From positions 1,959,501 to 2,023,500 of the forward strand of contig JAKTNV010000020.1 of the NCBI GenBank assembly GCA_022747635.1: a DNA stretch of 64,000 nt. Reading direction: 5' to 3'. This document shows, in pieces, positions 12,876-23,290 of the stretch. The position numbers were made by a program, and so were the translations under genes. The stretch is from Hetaerina americana (taxonomy: Eukaryota; Arthropoda; Insecta; Odonata; Calopterygidae). Under the pieces are notes generated by a model, which worked only from the letters and a program-made list of their open reading frames with translations, did no database searches and had not been told where the DNA came from. Within the stretch, counting starts at the first letter, position 1, and each line of letters begins with the position of its first letter.

Positions 12876-13465
12876 TAACCTATCATTCAATAAGTCTCGG
12901 GACTTATTGAACGGGCTATTATTTTTGGGATGCGAAAAGTATAATTTACATCGACTACCTTAAAAGGTAAAATGTATTAATCGCGACTATTACATTGAGT
13001 TATTGGTATTTTTGAAGGACGAAATCCGACAAAAACGACCGTGCATGAAGAAGAAAAAATCATCTTTCATCAAGAAAATGCACCGTGCCAATGAAGTCAA
13101 TGAAAACAACGGCCAAATTGAACGATTTGGGCGATGAAATCTGCTTCCCCACCACCCAACATACTCTCTCGCGGGCCCCAGCGACTACCACTGGACGTTA
13201 GCTGATCTCAAAAAGATGCTCAAGGGAAGGAGATTTGGCTCGAATGAGGAAGTCATCGCCGCAACTAAAAATTATTTTGAGGATAAGGATAAATAGTTTT
13301 ACAAGCATGGTATCGAAAAGTTAGAAAAGCATTTGAAAGATTGTATAGCTCTTGAAGGTGATTGTGTTGATGAATAAAAATGCATTTTGCGAAACAAACG
13401 TTGTTTTCTTAGTTATTCCCGGGCCTTATTGAACTATGTCCGGGACTTATTGAACGATGGGATTA
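12876..13465 (+). mobile_element. Internally deleted mariner element with TIRs
   Basis: The left end reads CTATCATTCAATAAGTCTCG and the right end, on the minus strand, reads CCATCGTTCAATAAGTCCCG, with TA at both borders. Between them only the C-terminal half of a mariner transposase survives. An FHQENAPC block (normally FHQDNAPCH) is near 13070-13090. A degraded YSPDLAPSDYWLF-like stretch is near 13170, and an LKKMLKGRRFGSNEEVIAAT-like segment is at about 13209-13267. Multiple stops and frameshifts occur, and the N-terminal DNA-binding region is gone. The second catalytic Asp appears as Glu. A CGGGACTTATTGAAC-like motif is repeated at each end, which adds sub-terminal symmetry. Confidence 0.85.
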
Positions 13466-14123
13466 TTCTTTGGCGGGTTGAACATTTTTCACAAATAATT
13501 AAGAACTTATTAAGTCCTCTACCTTTTGCACTGTTTTCAATAAATCTAACTCGAGTTGGTAGCTCTCTACTGGTGAATTCCTTTATAAATTTATAAACTA
13601 TAATACAAAAATCTCCACGTGAATAATTGCTTGCTACCCGCGTCATAAAAGAAGCATTCTGAGAACCTTACTTATTAATACGAGCACTCCTAGCAATTTG
13701 GGATCCATTGAGCTGTCGATGCATCCTAACTATACCCGAGCAATTTGGGAAAATTTATTCATCCAAAATTTTTGTTTCACGTCGCTTTCGCCTCTGGAAC
13801 CTTATAGCCTAGGTTCAAACCTACCGTGAGCATTAGATTAAAACGTTCCGGTCTAAAGCGTTCGCTCAGAAGCGTTACAATACCATGGTCAGTGATAGTT
13901 TAAGGCACACTACCCCGCAAGAATCTCTCCAAACTCGTTCTGCCGAATGGGAATTCCCAATTCAGAAATTTCGGAGAAAACGGATATTCTGCTCCGTTGG
14001 TCAGTAATTGCAGCACCCTCTCCAATTTATCCACCGATCTTTACACCCCCATTGACTTTTATGGAGTACCCGAAGTAATCCTTCTATGGTCGTGGCTCCC
14101 CTCCCCGCGACCCCACCCAACTC
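13466..14123. other. No recognised gene
   Basis: I see no coding family, repeat or RNA gene. The sequence is AT-rich up to about 13700 and then of mixed composition. Confidence 0.6.
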
Positions 14124-14180
14124 TCCCTTCCAACAACTCCCTTCCAACAACTCCCTTCCAACAACTCCCTTCCAACACTT
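14124..14180. repeat. 14-bp minisatellite
   Basis: The unit CCCTTCCAACAACT is repeated about four times with almost no divergence. Because 14 is not a multiple of three, the translated frame cycles through LPSNNS, LPTTPF and QQ, which argues against protein-coding selection. Confidence 0.9.
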
Positions 14181-15325
14181 CCTTCTGCAGCGCATAGACT
14201 CCTTGTAAAACACCATCCGCAGCGAATTTCATTCGACTCGCCGAAGCGAGACTCGTTGCGGGCGAGGGGGATGCACCCGTGCCCTAGGCTTTTGCTACTA
14301 GGAGGTAATGTATATCATGCGTGCGTGGAAAGGGGTCGCATCTCCCCTGGTTCTTTCATAGATTCGGCGGATTCCCTCGAAGGAGGCGACGAGCGGAGAA
14401 ACCTTTTAGAGGCCTATCAGTTCACTAGCGCGGAAGAACGCGACGAGCATAAAAAGCAATCTCAATCTAAGTCGCTTAATACGCACGAAGGGTGATTCCT
14501 GCAGCCCGACGAAGGCCGCACCCGCGAGGAGAGCGCGGAGGGGGGCGCCGCATCGGTGGAGGAGCAGCACTGGCGCGTATGCTGGTGCCGTCATTCGCCC
14601 GACATCGCGCTCAATTGTCTTAACTCAACGAGGTTTCGACGCGTCACGTCGGTTCAAAGCATTAACTCAATAGGGGTTTGCGCGCCTGCGAGGAAGTTAC
14701 CTGATCCAATCTTTGTCAGCAGCCACTTTTTTTGCACGAAGCTTTCAACAAAATGAGCTCTATCAGTACTCACGGAGCATGAAAGGATAGGTACAGTCAC
14801 CTTCAACAAATTAAATACATGCATAGCATTCAAAAGATCAGCGTTGGTATCAGACTGCGAGGAACAGGGTACAATCAAATCACTAATTGATGTAATTAAC
14901 ACATTTTCAGGTTGTGGCTGAAGATTTCAAGAAACTGCACCCCAGAGGAAATATGTTTTGACTCTTTTGGTTACGGGCCAAGACAGTGCATATATTTCGC
15001 ATTGCATGGAACATCATTGACATTCAATTTCAATCAAAAAATGACCATTTTTTACGTCATATGAGAGAATATAACCCCAGCGAACATAATGCGTAGTTTC
15101 AGGCGCGATATAGAGGAATTCAAACATAATAATGGACAAGTGATAATTCAGGTCTGAAGACGATGTAGTGTGTCGAAACTGGTCGAGGAATAAATCAATA
15201 GCTAGTGCAAAAGTGCCACTATTTGGTCATTATTATAACCTCTACGCTTGCAGTGCAGGGACCTTAAATTAGTGTACCCATTGAGGAATTGTACATGCAT
15301 GCAAATATGTATGTACATACTATAT
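14181..15325. other. No recognised gene
   Basis: A moderately GC-rich segment (about 14230-14620) is followed by AT-rich DNA. Neither contains a motif I can assign. The open frames are short and lack family resemblance. Confidence 0.6.
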
Positions 15326-15475
15326 ATATCACGAAAGTCAAATATGAAATCCCACCTATGGTGAACAAATTTTCATTCACATGGAAATCGCTATAAGGAA
15401 AAGGGATAGGAACACATATAAAAGACGAACACAGAAGAGGTGGGGAATGCGGAATACGAACGTAAATATATTACG
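15326..15475 (-). repeat. SINE C body fragment
   Basis: This segment matches the body of the tRNA-headed SINE at 22698-22940. Both contain tgaaatccc..ccaa..ggtga, then cattcac/cattta with atggaaat/atagaaac, then AAGGAAAAGGGATAGGAACA, then an acacagaagagg/aacgcaggagaaa run before GGAATGCGGAAT/GGAAGGCGGAAT. The tRNA-like head is missing, so this is a partial copy. It abuts a short TATATATA stretch at its low-coordinate edge, as the complete copy abuts a long (TA)n tract. Confidence 0.8.
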
Positions 15476-15721
15476 ATTTCCGACGACATCTGGGAAGACG
15501 CACCATACATTGTAAACAGCTGCCGCGACATTTGGTAGTCCCTGGATATATTTTTAAGAGTTAACTTAAAAAGTGATATTTTTTCGGTAAATTGCTGCAA
15601 CGAAATTTGATGCCACGAGCTATTGCTCTAAGAGATAACTTTTAAAGTACAACAGTTCGTTTTTAAAAAATGAAGTATCCATCATGCCTGTCAGAATCGA
15701 CCTATCTACCTGGTACATAGA

Positions 15722-15785
15722 AGCCGCCACCAGGGTAAGAGGCAGGGGATGATTACACACCAGGCATATGACATGAACAATATAG
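15722..15785. repeat. Short interspersed repeat (CCACCAGGGT family)
   Basis: The segment gccgccaccagggtaagaggcaggggatgattacacaccaggcatatgacat closely parallels 16535-16595, which reads gccacagctagggtgtatggcaggggtgattccacactaagcatgtgacat, and the shorter copy at 6905-6965. It is non-coding. The family is probably the 3' part of a SINE or LINE. Confidence 0.6.
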
Positions 15786-16424
15786 TTTTGTAAAATAATT
15801 CAAATGATGAAGAACATATTAACTTCGGGTGCATCCACTACGGTATCAATGCCAGAGTTCAGAAAGTTCTAGGGGTCACCCTTCCACCACGTCAAGTTTG
15901 TACTCCAATCGGAGGGTAGTGTACATTAAATTGGTATTTCTTGCTCGTATTTCTGTCACCTATTCTTCAAACCACAATCATTTTATAATTAATGGTCTCA
16001 ATATATCTTCCAGCGAGAAGAATCTATTGAGTTTGTTTAGGCGAGGTTGGAGTAAATTAGAGGGAGATACATGAAAAAGATTAAATATTAGAATTGTATG
16101 AATGATTCCAAGAATTTCCAAACTTTAAAACACATTAATGCAATAGATGTTAAATGCTTCACGAGTATGTTTATTTCTTCATTTTTGAGGCTTAATGACT
16201 ATCGAGTTTTTGTCCTTGTTTTTGAGTTTTTTTTCGCTTTCTAATAATGTTTCTAAATATTTTTGTCTAAAATTGTGTAATCGTTTAAATCATCAATGCA
16301 TTGAGTTCAAATTTAGTGTTGGTGGCTACGATTTCATGTCCTGGAGAGAAAATTGCCGCATAATATGTTCAGAGCTGTTAAAATTCATATGCAATAATTA
16401 ATTTTGATACAATATCTAATTTCT

Positions 16425-16600
16425 GGGGGGGCGGTAGCCCCGTCGATAGGCCTCTGAGCTAATGACCGGGTGGCCTGGGCCCGTTCCCGGGTGAAGCCCC
16501 TGGGCCAACTCAGCTTCTTCCTTCCTACTTAGTAAAGCCACAGCTAGGGTGTATGGCAGGGGTGATTCCACACTAAGCATGTGACATCGAAAATTAAGTC
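16425..16600 (+). mobile_element. tRNA-headed SINE-like element (family D)
   Basis: A tRNA-like 5' part runs from about 16428 to 16500. It contains GTCGATAGGCCTCTGAGC, an A-box-like region, and GGGCCCGTTCCCGGG, a B-box-like region resembling GGTTCGANNCC. A body that recurs elsewhere follows at 16530-16600 (compare 15722-15785). These features are typical of tRNA-derived SINEs transcribed by RNA polymerase III. The head is too diverged to be a working tRNA, and no coding sequence is present. Confidence 0.6.
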
Positions 16601-17045
16601 TGTCTTGATTACATTATTATTGTCACGTATTAGTTACAACATGATTCTATGCAATTTCTGGTTTTGTTTTGAAAGGCACGGAAACATGGTCATCCAAGCA
16701 AGATGGAAGACATAGATTGGAGGCTTTTGAAACGTGGATGTGGGCAAGGACGTGAGTGGTGTAGTGGGTGGAGAGGGAGACCAAAGAGGGAGTGCCAGAT
16801 GCGGTGGGGGATGAGCAGAAAGGCTGGATTCACAGCTGTCCGCAATTAAATCGTTTTCGACCAAAGATACTAAAATATCGTGCGCTCAGGGACGCCACCG
16901 TGACAAGGAAATTCCCCGGGTACTTACTTGGCCAATTATACGAAATGAATTAAGTTAGAGATCTACGGATGAATTGGTCCGGCAAATCCCGGCACACGCA
17001 CCATCATACAGTATACGCTCCTGTACGTGTGGGTGTTCTCTCGCC
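16601..17045. other. No recognised gene
   Basis: I found no transposon motif, RNA or coding family in this stretch. Confidence 0.6.
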
Positions 17046-17047
17046 AT

Positions 17048-17150
17048 TGACTACAACCTTGACGTGATGGACAGGCTGGTGCGTTATGATGAACCATATG
17101 GTTGAGCTGGAGGGAGCAATGTTATTTTCTGCTGACAGGGTCATTATTTT
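17048..17150 (+). mobile_element. RTE-like LINE 5'-region fragment
   Basis: The segment gactacaaccttgacgtgatgg...ggagggagcaatgttattttctgctgacagggtcat aligns with the 5' untranslated region of the RTE-like LINE at 29687-29780 (gactacaatcttaacgtggtgg...gggagtaatgataattgctcctggtagggtca). A fragment that holds only the 5' end is unusual for a LINE, because most truncations remove the 5' side. It was probably cut off by later rearrangement. Confidence 0.7.
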
Positions 17151-17221
17151 AAATAACAAGAGTAATTTCTGCGTCGATAATTGGCTATGGAAGAAACATG
17201 AATTCTCCATCGCAATTACAT

Positions 17222-17700
17222 ACCTGAATTGAAACAGCAATTCATATATTGGACAGAGGTTGATCCTTCATATCCGAAGTAGGCAAAGACAGTGCCTTCG
17301 GTGGGAAAGGTCACGGCGTCAGTTTTTGGGATGTGAAAGGAATTCCGTTTGTCGACAACCTTGAAAAAGATATGACAGTAACCGGGGGTACTGCTCCAAC
17401 CTTCTAACCAAACTGGACACAAACATTCGTGCAAACAGACCCGACGTGCAGAGGGGAAGAAATGTGTCCATCAGGACAATGCCCACAAAAGTGTCTCGGC
17501 GATGGGAAAATGGAGGGATCTGAAGTGCGGGAACATCATCCACCTCCATATTCCCCGGATCTGGTCCCATCGCATTTCCACCTCTTCCGAAAACTCACAG
17601 CTCCATACCGTTGAAGATATCCACGATGATTAAAAGATAATTAGCCAGAATATTTGGTCTACTTTCTCAACCACGTAGCAATTCCACTATTTATGGTAAA
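17222..17700 (+). pseudogene. Mariner transposase fragment
   Basis: The fragment reads in the plus direction through a middle segment with AKTVPSVGKVTASVFGM near 17284-17334, then an EGI-like segment. An HQDNAPTKV block lies near 17470-17495, normally the second catalytic region HQDNAPAH. An EHHPPPYSPDLVPSHFHLF block at about 17535-17590 is the third catalytic region, where the usual Asp of PSD is His. Frameshifts separate these pieces. No TIRs are evident, so only an internal and C-terminal portion survives. It is clearly inactive. Confidence 0.85.
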
Positions 17701-19639
17701 AGTTATTTTTAATCGCGGTTGTATGCTATGTTTGGGCTATCTTTCGCCTGCGGTCCCGACTTCCTGACGATTTCTGCCCCGAACGGGCCTGCTTCATTCA
17801 ATCATTCCATTTCAGACAACAAAAATATTTAAAAAACTTCCGAAACATCCCTGGCCATAAATATTTAATACTTCTGGAACAGAAGCTATCGCTATATCTC
17901 TCTGGTGGCGCACCGAGTGACTACAGGCACTGGCGTGTCGTCGGCCACGACGTAAGCGGTCGCGCGCGCCACCGTAAAAACACCGGCTGCACCGCAAACT
18001 GCTCGCCCCGCTCTACCGTTCTGGATCATAAAGGCTGCGATCGGAAGTTTCGGTAGAAGTCTCCTCAAGCCCTCCTTTGAAAGTTCTTTACACGGGCAAG
18101 ATGTCAATCTTCCAGCCTGGGATCGGCCATAACTCTCAATCGGTCGGGAGCATTTTTTTCACGAGGGTCAATGAACGTCAAAAAGGACACTTTTGACGAC
18201 GGGATATATTCATGTGAGGACAGCGAACTGCTGCAAAAACTCGCCTAAAACTGAACGCCTTCCACACTCGAGGATGATACGGTCGGGTTGGGCAATTGGC
18301 GTTCAGCATCAGCTTATGGTCAGAGTAGGGAAAGTGATAACATTCGTGGATGTACAAATTTTCGTCTTTGCAGCGTCCACTCCCCTAAAGTGGATAAAAG
18401 AGGGTAAAAAATGACAAAGGCACGGTATTTAAAATGAATTTCACAGTCTTTTAAAAAGATCAGAGCTTGGCTTAATCTGGTATCATATTTCTGCGGTTTA
18501 CTGTTCAACATATGCAATTGTTCTGGAATACTATTCGGCAAGTACTTAACGGAACACTTCGGTGAAAACGTTATAAACTCAGAGTGACGAGAAATAAGTT
18601 CGGCGTGGATTCAATGAGCTCTCGGGTTCCCGTTGACATTGACAGACACCAGTGTTGGCAGGGTTCCATCTGGATCCTGCAGGTGGATTGCCGCCGTTTT
18701 CGAGGTCTTTGTTGAGAGCATCACACCAGGTCGCTGCCCTGTGATTCGTCCGTTGCCGAAGAGCCCTTTTCAACGCCCGCACCGTGGATAGTGTCCATCT
18801 ACTCGTCTCAAGTATTCCGGTGTTCCACCATTCCGATTGCCTCTCTAATCAGCATTGGGTAGTACCGCTCTTCTTGGAATATCACTCTTCCTATGCCCTG
18901 CTCAGGGACGAACGTATACGGACGAATGAGCTGTATTTTCTCCGCACCTCAACGGCGCTCTTTCATTGGGAAAACAATAATATGTTGGTTTCATCAAAGT
19001 AAGAAACGGGCCGATAAACGAACTGGTGCATGAACAAAAGGAAATTTCAACCGATAAGACGGATATGATACACTGCGATGTGTGTTTGACATCAACCAAG
19101 CAATCAGATGACAAGGCCGGGTGGCATCAGCAAAGGCGAAAAATACTGCAGAAATCTACCCTCCAGCCAGAAGGGGTGCTGCTCAAAGTAGTGTGTCGAT
19201 GGGAGCCAACGCTCACCGTGGACATCTTATTAGCATGCTGGACACATCAAAAAGGCTTAGGAGCAAAACCGTTCATCACACTCAAACAAGCTAGCAAACG
19301 ATGCTCATCATTTAAAACCATACACTATGCAATACTGTAGATCCCGACCCCGCATCACGCGGGGAAACAGTGAAAGAAAGGACGTTTGCCACTTCCTTTG
19401 GGTAGTAGTAGATTTAGGGGCGGTGACCGACAGCTGAGGTTATTTTTCCCATTGAGGATGGACGGGAAAAGAAGGAAGGGTGGAGGAAATCCCAGCGTTC
19501 TTAGCCTGCCGACAGCATTAGCCTTTTCATAGGGAAAGACGCCAAGAGGTCCGCAGTTATAAGTCCCATCCGACGCACGGCGTACGCAAAATGCTCTCCA
19601 AAATTCACCTCAAGTTGGGATCGGGATAGCATTTCCTTG

Positions 19640-19640
<1 letters not shown>
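17701..19640. other. No recognised gene
   Basis: The sequence is of mixed composition with only short open frames. The largest is a 104-codon plus-strand frame at 19026-19340, which has no recognisable domain. I found no transposon hallmark. Confidence 0.55.

Positions 19641-19641
<1 letters not shown>

Positions 19642-19718
<77 letters not shown>
19642..19718. repeat. (TA)n microsatellite
   Basis: An uninterrupted TA dinucleotide tract of about 77 bp. It borders the start of a short Penelope-like 3' fragment at 19719. Confidence 0.98.
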
Positions 19719-19721
<3 letters not shown>

Positions 19722-19859
19722 GACTGAAGACGACAGCTGTGCTGTCGAAACGTAAAATAACAAATTGTGAGTGTCCTTTCTTTGTGTCTCTATATTCTAA
19801 AAATCTACATCTGTGTTTTTATATATTTGTGCGTCGCCGAAGAGCGTTCCATTTCGAAG

Positions 19860-19865
<6 letters not shown>
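19719..19865 (+). mobile_element. Penelope-like element 3'-terminal fragment
   Basis: This roughly 147-bp piece begins with a hammerhead-like core (19724-19750) and continues with AATTGTGAGTGTCCTTTC and TTTGTGTCTCTATA. The same order is seen at the minus-strand 3' ends of the PLEs at 19932-20815, 57721-59677 and 59734-61785. It lies between two (TA)n tracts, so it looks like a minimal insertion that kept only the 3' untranslated end. No coding sequence remains. Confidence 0.7.
19724..19750 (+). ncRNA. Hammerhead-like ribozyme core
   Basis: The segment reads CTGAAGA, then CGACAGC, loop TGT, GCTGTCG, then AAA. This gives the conserved CUGANGA box, a perfect 7-bp stem II and a GAAA box (sharing the last G of the stem). 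Hammerhead motifs are known in many Penelope-like elements. Stem I, stem III and the NUH cleavage triplet are not clear to me here, so only the core is called. Confidence 0.5.

Positions 19866-19931
<66 letters not shown>
19866..19931. repeat. (TA)n microsatellite between two PLE 3' ends
   Basis: An uninterrupted TA tract of about 66 bp. The plus-strand PLE fragment ends on its left side and the minus-strand PLE ends on its right, so two element 3' ends point at the same tract. Confidence 0.97.
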
Positions 19932-19934
<3 letters not shown>

Positions 19935-20046
19935 ATTGTACGGAAAAACTCAAACGAGCGGCACAATAATGGGCTGACACAATATAACACAAATAGAATA
20001 GAATAGCAGCATTTAAAAGGACACTCACACGGTAAATTGTTCGAGC

Positions 20047-20074
20047 TTTCGGCCCTCTCAGAGGCCTTCTTCAA
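20047..20074 (-). ncRNA. Hammerhead-like core, degenerate
   Basis: On the minus strand the order is TTGAAGA, a stem of the type GGCC...GGCC, then GAAA. It occupies the same place, between coding end and (TA)n, as the cores at 19724, 57798 and 59803. The first base of CTGANGA is changed, and the cleavage triplet is not identified. Confidence 0.4.
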
Positions 20075-20161
20075 GAGAGACTGAAAATATGCTGTTGCTG
20101 TGGAGAGGGGAAAGAGGTATGGGCGGGGAGGGGAGGTGTGGAGGGAATGCTGGGAGGGAAA

Positions 20162-20808
20162 TTAAATATGGCGGTTAAGGGTGGGAATTTTGAAAGAACG
20201 GAAAGCTAATATGTACGCGGATTCACGAGTTCTCACCTCTATATTGGTGGCTGAATCAGGTAGGGATTCTAGGATGCTAAGAGCGAAACACTGGTCGAAT
20301 GAAAGGTTGTGGGAATTGGCGTGTGAAGGGATAGGAAGAGAAGAGAGTGAGGCAGAATTGCAGGAGTACCGGTGATTATTCATTCGGATGGATAAGGGGG
20401 TAATGCATTCGCCTATGTAAAAGGAAGTGCAATGTTTGCATGATAAAAGATAAATAATATTTTTTGAGAGGCAATTAGCGTGGGAACGAGGTGGGGGGGC
20501 TATGAGGGGATGTAGGGAGAGGGGAGTAGGCATAATAAGAGGACAGGGTTTACATCGAGGGCGGTTGCAAGTTGGGGAAATATTGGGAAATTTGTCACGG
20601 GGGGGCGCCAAAGGGTTGGTGGATCTCAGAAGGTTTTTGAGATTGGCGGGTCGTCTGTATGCGATAGATGGGCATTGGGGTAGTAAGGATGAGGTCGCGT
20701 CATTGTCATATAAAATTGGAAACAGTTCTTTAAGGAGGGTTTTCAGTATGTGTGATCCGGGGAAATAGGTGGTGCAAAGGTTGAGTCCTGCGTCAGATGT
20801 GGGCTTGT
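20162..20808 (-). pseudogene. PLE protein fragment, GIY-YIG endonuclease
   Basis: This is the C-terminal coding part of a Penelope-like polyprotein. In the family, RT and GIY-YIG endonuclease act together in target-primed insertion. Visible order: FPILYDND-type segment, RRPANLKNLLRST near 20630-20660, CNRPRCKPC zinc-knuckle-like cysteines near 20560, then NIIYLLSC...YIGE...R at about 20350-20470. The match to the protein at 58000-59649 is collinear over about 200 residues. The frame is largely open, but the protein lacks the RT domain and cannot act alone. Confidence 0.85.
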
Positions 20809-20869
20809 TATTGTGTGGTGTGTGTGGTCGGATCGCCCCCTACCCCAGCGCCCCTCGACGGAATTTCTC

Positions 20870-21105
20870 CTCAATCTTGCCACTTTCAGTACACATCAAA
20901 GCCACTAACCATCAGCAATACCTACACCGCACCAGCTGTCATCCTCAACACACGAAACGCTCGATTCCTAACTCTCTCTCTATCCGCGGACACCGAATTT
21001 GCAACACCACAGCCACTCTCAACAAATACCTTGACAATCTACATCTTGCACTCCTCAAACGCGGTTACCCAGAAAAGTTACTACGAATTAAAATCCACCG
21101 CTCCC
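20870..21105 (+). mobile_element. Inverted 5' segment of the same PLE
   Basis: The plus-strand frame reads VHIKATNHQQYLHRTSCHPQ, then HTKRSIPNSLSIRGHRIC, then LLKRGYPEKLL. In the intact protein at 58000-59649 this segment lies immediately before the CTTYFPG segment. Here it is on the opposite strand to its own downstream part at 19932-20815, with the inner junction near 20815-20870. The outer end is near 21105, where a SINE begins. The arrangement fits a 5' inversion made during insertion. Confidence 0.8.
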
Positions 21106-21112
21106 ACCGATC

Positions 21113-21292
21113 AGGGTAGGGGGGCCGGTGCCTTTCCCTGTGCCGGTTATGGTTTCCCAGGAAGACCTGGTACCCGAAAAATCACTTTAGCTTGGGTGGA
21201 GCTGCAGGTACCCAGAGTGCCTTACCCGGGAATCGAACTCGGGACCCTCCGGTCAGCAGTCCAACGCTTTACCCACTGCACTACCGCGACCC
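21113..21292 (-). mobile_element. tRNA-headed SINE (family B)
   Basis: On the minus strand a tRNA-like head starts near 21292. An A-box-like TAGTGCAGTGGGTAAAG is followed by a B box, GAGTTCGATTCCCGGG, near 21225-21240. The body follows with gcaccggcccccctaccc. The same body end is seen at 26143-26180. The head is close to a real tRNA sequence but merges directly into the SINE body. It lies between a PLE fragment and a long (TA)n tract. Confidence 0.8.
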
Positions 21293-21434
<142 letters not shown>

Positions 21435-21599
21435 CACGCGGGTTATGTACATTTGATTTTTTTTATGGTGTTGTGCATGATACTTATGAATCTCCCTTAT
21501 GTCGAATTATTCGGCCATTTTGAATGTTCCGTTAATTTTTGACACCTGTTTTGCTGGGACGTGTTTTCGCTTTTCTTCGATTATACCTCCTCCAAATAA

Positions 21600-22640
21600 T
21601 GGATCAAAGAATCTGTATCAAATTTTGTGTGAAAAACGAAATTAAGTGCAAGGACGCATTCTAAATGTTGACTGTGGCATATGGAGAAAATACCTTGGAC
21701 TGAAGCAAAGTTCATCGATGGTACAAAATGTTTTCAGAGGGCCGAGAAGATGTGAAGGACGAAGAGCGTGCCGGACGCCAGAGCACGTCAACGACAGACG
21801 AAACATGCATGAAGTGAAGAAAATAGTTTTGGCCAATCGTCAAATCACCGATAGGGAAGTTATTTGGAACCTAAACATATCGATTGGCTCGTTCCTTTCG
21901 ATTTTTACCAATGATTTGAGCATGACATGCGAAATTCGTACAAAAATTGCTCAATTCCGACCAAAAACAGCAACCCATCAACATTGCCAATGAGGTGTTG
22001 GACTCTATCCGCGACGACCCAAATTTGCACAAGAGGGTCATAACTGGTGACGAATCATAGGTTTATGATTATGACGTGGAAACTAAAGTTCAATCATCCC
22101 AATGGAAGTTGCAGCACGAGCCAAGACCGAAAAAAGCGTGCCAAGTGTGGTCGCATGTGAAAGATTTGCTTGCAGTTTTCTTCGATTGCAGGGGCGTGGT
22201 GCATGAAGAGTTCTGACCACTGACTAGAAAGATAAATAAGAAATATTAGCTGCACGTTATGCGCAACTTGCGCGAAGCAATCCGCCACAAAAGCCCGGAT
22301 TTGTGGGAGAAAAAATTGACTTTTGTACCGCGACAACGCCTCTGCACACACATCGTTACTGTGCGCGAATTTTTGGCCAAAAACAACCAACTAATGTTGC
22401 ACCCACCGTATTCCCCAGATCTGGCCGCCAGTGACTGTTTCTTGTTCCCGAAACTGAAGAGGCCCAAGAAAGGACGACGCTACGCTACGAATGGCGAGAT
22501 AAAGAAAGACTGCGTCGAAGGAGGAGCTGAACAAGATAAAAAAAATTGACTTTTTGAATTGCTTCGAGGATTGTAAAAAACGTTGACACAAGCGTATAAT
22601 ATTTTATGGGGATTTCTTTTAAGAGGACAATATAACTATT
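21600..22640 (+). mobile_element. Mariner element with decayed transposase
   Basis: A transposase remnant starts at MDQRICIKFCVKNEIKC (21601). It runs through a WYKMFSEGREDVKDEERAGR block at about 21713-21775, a VTGDES-like block at about 22043-22063 (with a stop where Trp is expected), and FFDCRGVVHEE at about 22178-22212. A YSPDLAASDCFLFPKLKR block lies at about 22410-22463 and an EIKKDC region at 22495. The order and spacing are those of mariner transposases with a D,D34D triad. The second catalytic DNAP region is scrambled by a frameshift near 22310-22345. At least four stops or frameshifts make it inactive. I did not find convincing TIRs. The right side runs into (TA)n at 22645. Confidence 0.9.
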
Positions 22641-22643
22641 CAC

Positions 22644-22644
<1 letters not shown>

Positions 22645-22695
<51 letters not shown>

Positions 22696-22697
22696 AC
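22645..22697. repeat. (TA)n microsatellite
   Basis: About 50 bp of TA repeat followed by TGTATACACACACACAC. It sits between the mariner remnant and the 3' end of SINE C. Confidence 0.97.
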
Positions 22698-22940
22698 ACA
22701 CACACACGCACATTCAAACACGAAATCCCGCCAAGCGGTGATCAAATACTCATTTACATAGAAACAGACATAAGGAAAAGGGATAGGAACACACACAAAG
22801 GACAAACGCAGGAGAAATGGGGAAGGCGGAATCGAGGAGATCAGAAGTGCAAAAATATTTCCTAGACCGGGATTTGAACTCCGAATCTTTCCACTTGCCT
22901 GGCGGAGACTTTAAAGCACTTGAGCTATCCAGGAAACGTA
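22698..22940 (-). mobile_element. tRNA-headed SINE (family C)
   Basis: On the minus strand the head begins near 22936 with CCTGGATAGCTCAAGTGC (A-box-like) and contains GGAGTTCAAATCCCGGTC (B box) at about 22863-22880. The body includes the blocks shared with 15326-15475, and the 3' end abuts (TA)n. A second, headless body fragment follows at 23160-23290. Non-coding, presumably transcribed by RNA polymerase III when intact. Confidence 0.8.
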
Positions 22941-23024
22941 ATTTACACTGAGATCTGCGATGTTTTATACAACCAAGTGCCCCGATTCTTTGGCCAAGAG
23001 ATGGCGATAAGGAGCTGTTTCACC

Positions 23025-23290
23025 CACCAAAGGAGAAATAGACAAGACACACAAAAGGAAAGGATACTAGTAAAGGAATCATACAACATCATAAAGGATG
23101 AGAACAGTGCGTTTCGTGGCACGCATAGCCAGAAGAAGAGACGAGCCACATTGGCCTGATACACATTCAAACACGAAATCCAGCCAAACGGCGAACAATT
23201 GTTCACCCGAAAAAATGTGGAGGATCCAGGAAATTAATACTACAAACGCAGAATCGTTAAAATATTTGCGAGGCAATAATAGATGGGGAA
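23025..23290 (-). repeat. SINE C body fragments
   Basis: The segment acattcaaacacgaaatccagccaaacggcgaacaa at 23162-23198 repeats acattcaaacacgaaatcccgccaagcggtgatcaa at 22711-22746. Downstream, gaggatccaggaaattaatactacaaacgcagaatc weakly follows the family. A segment at 23040-23075 also resembles the acacaaaggac part. This looks like a broken second copy. Confidence 0.6.

Larger units (their letters stand above)
19932..20815 (-). mobile_element. Penelope-like element, 3' portion with GIY-YIG domain
   Basis: The minus-strand reading frame begins near 20808 with a LCTTYFPGSH segment. It continues through a Pro-rich linker with CNRPRCKPCP and ends in a GIY-YIG endonuclease-like domain: NIIYLLSCKHCTSFYIGE, a following RMNNHR motif, and a C-terminal ESAYI stretch. 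The frame closes at 20162. Downstream lie a hammerhead-like core (20047-20074), a GTGTGAGTGTCCTTT tail and the (TA)n tract. The reverse transcriptase part is absent on this strand. A segment that belongs just upstream is found inverted at 20870-21105. Confidence 0.85.

Noticed and set aside
19637..20074. Open frames of alternating Tyr and Ile
   Set aside because: They are translations of (TA)n microsatellites.
21225..21292. tRNA-like sequence close to a real tRNA on the minus strand
   Set aside because: It joins a recurrent body (also at 26138) without a gene boundary or terminator, so SINE B is the better call.
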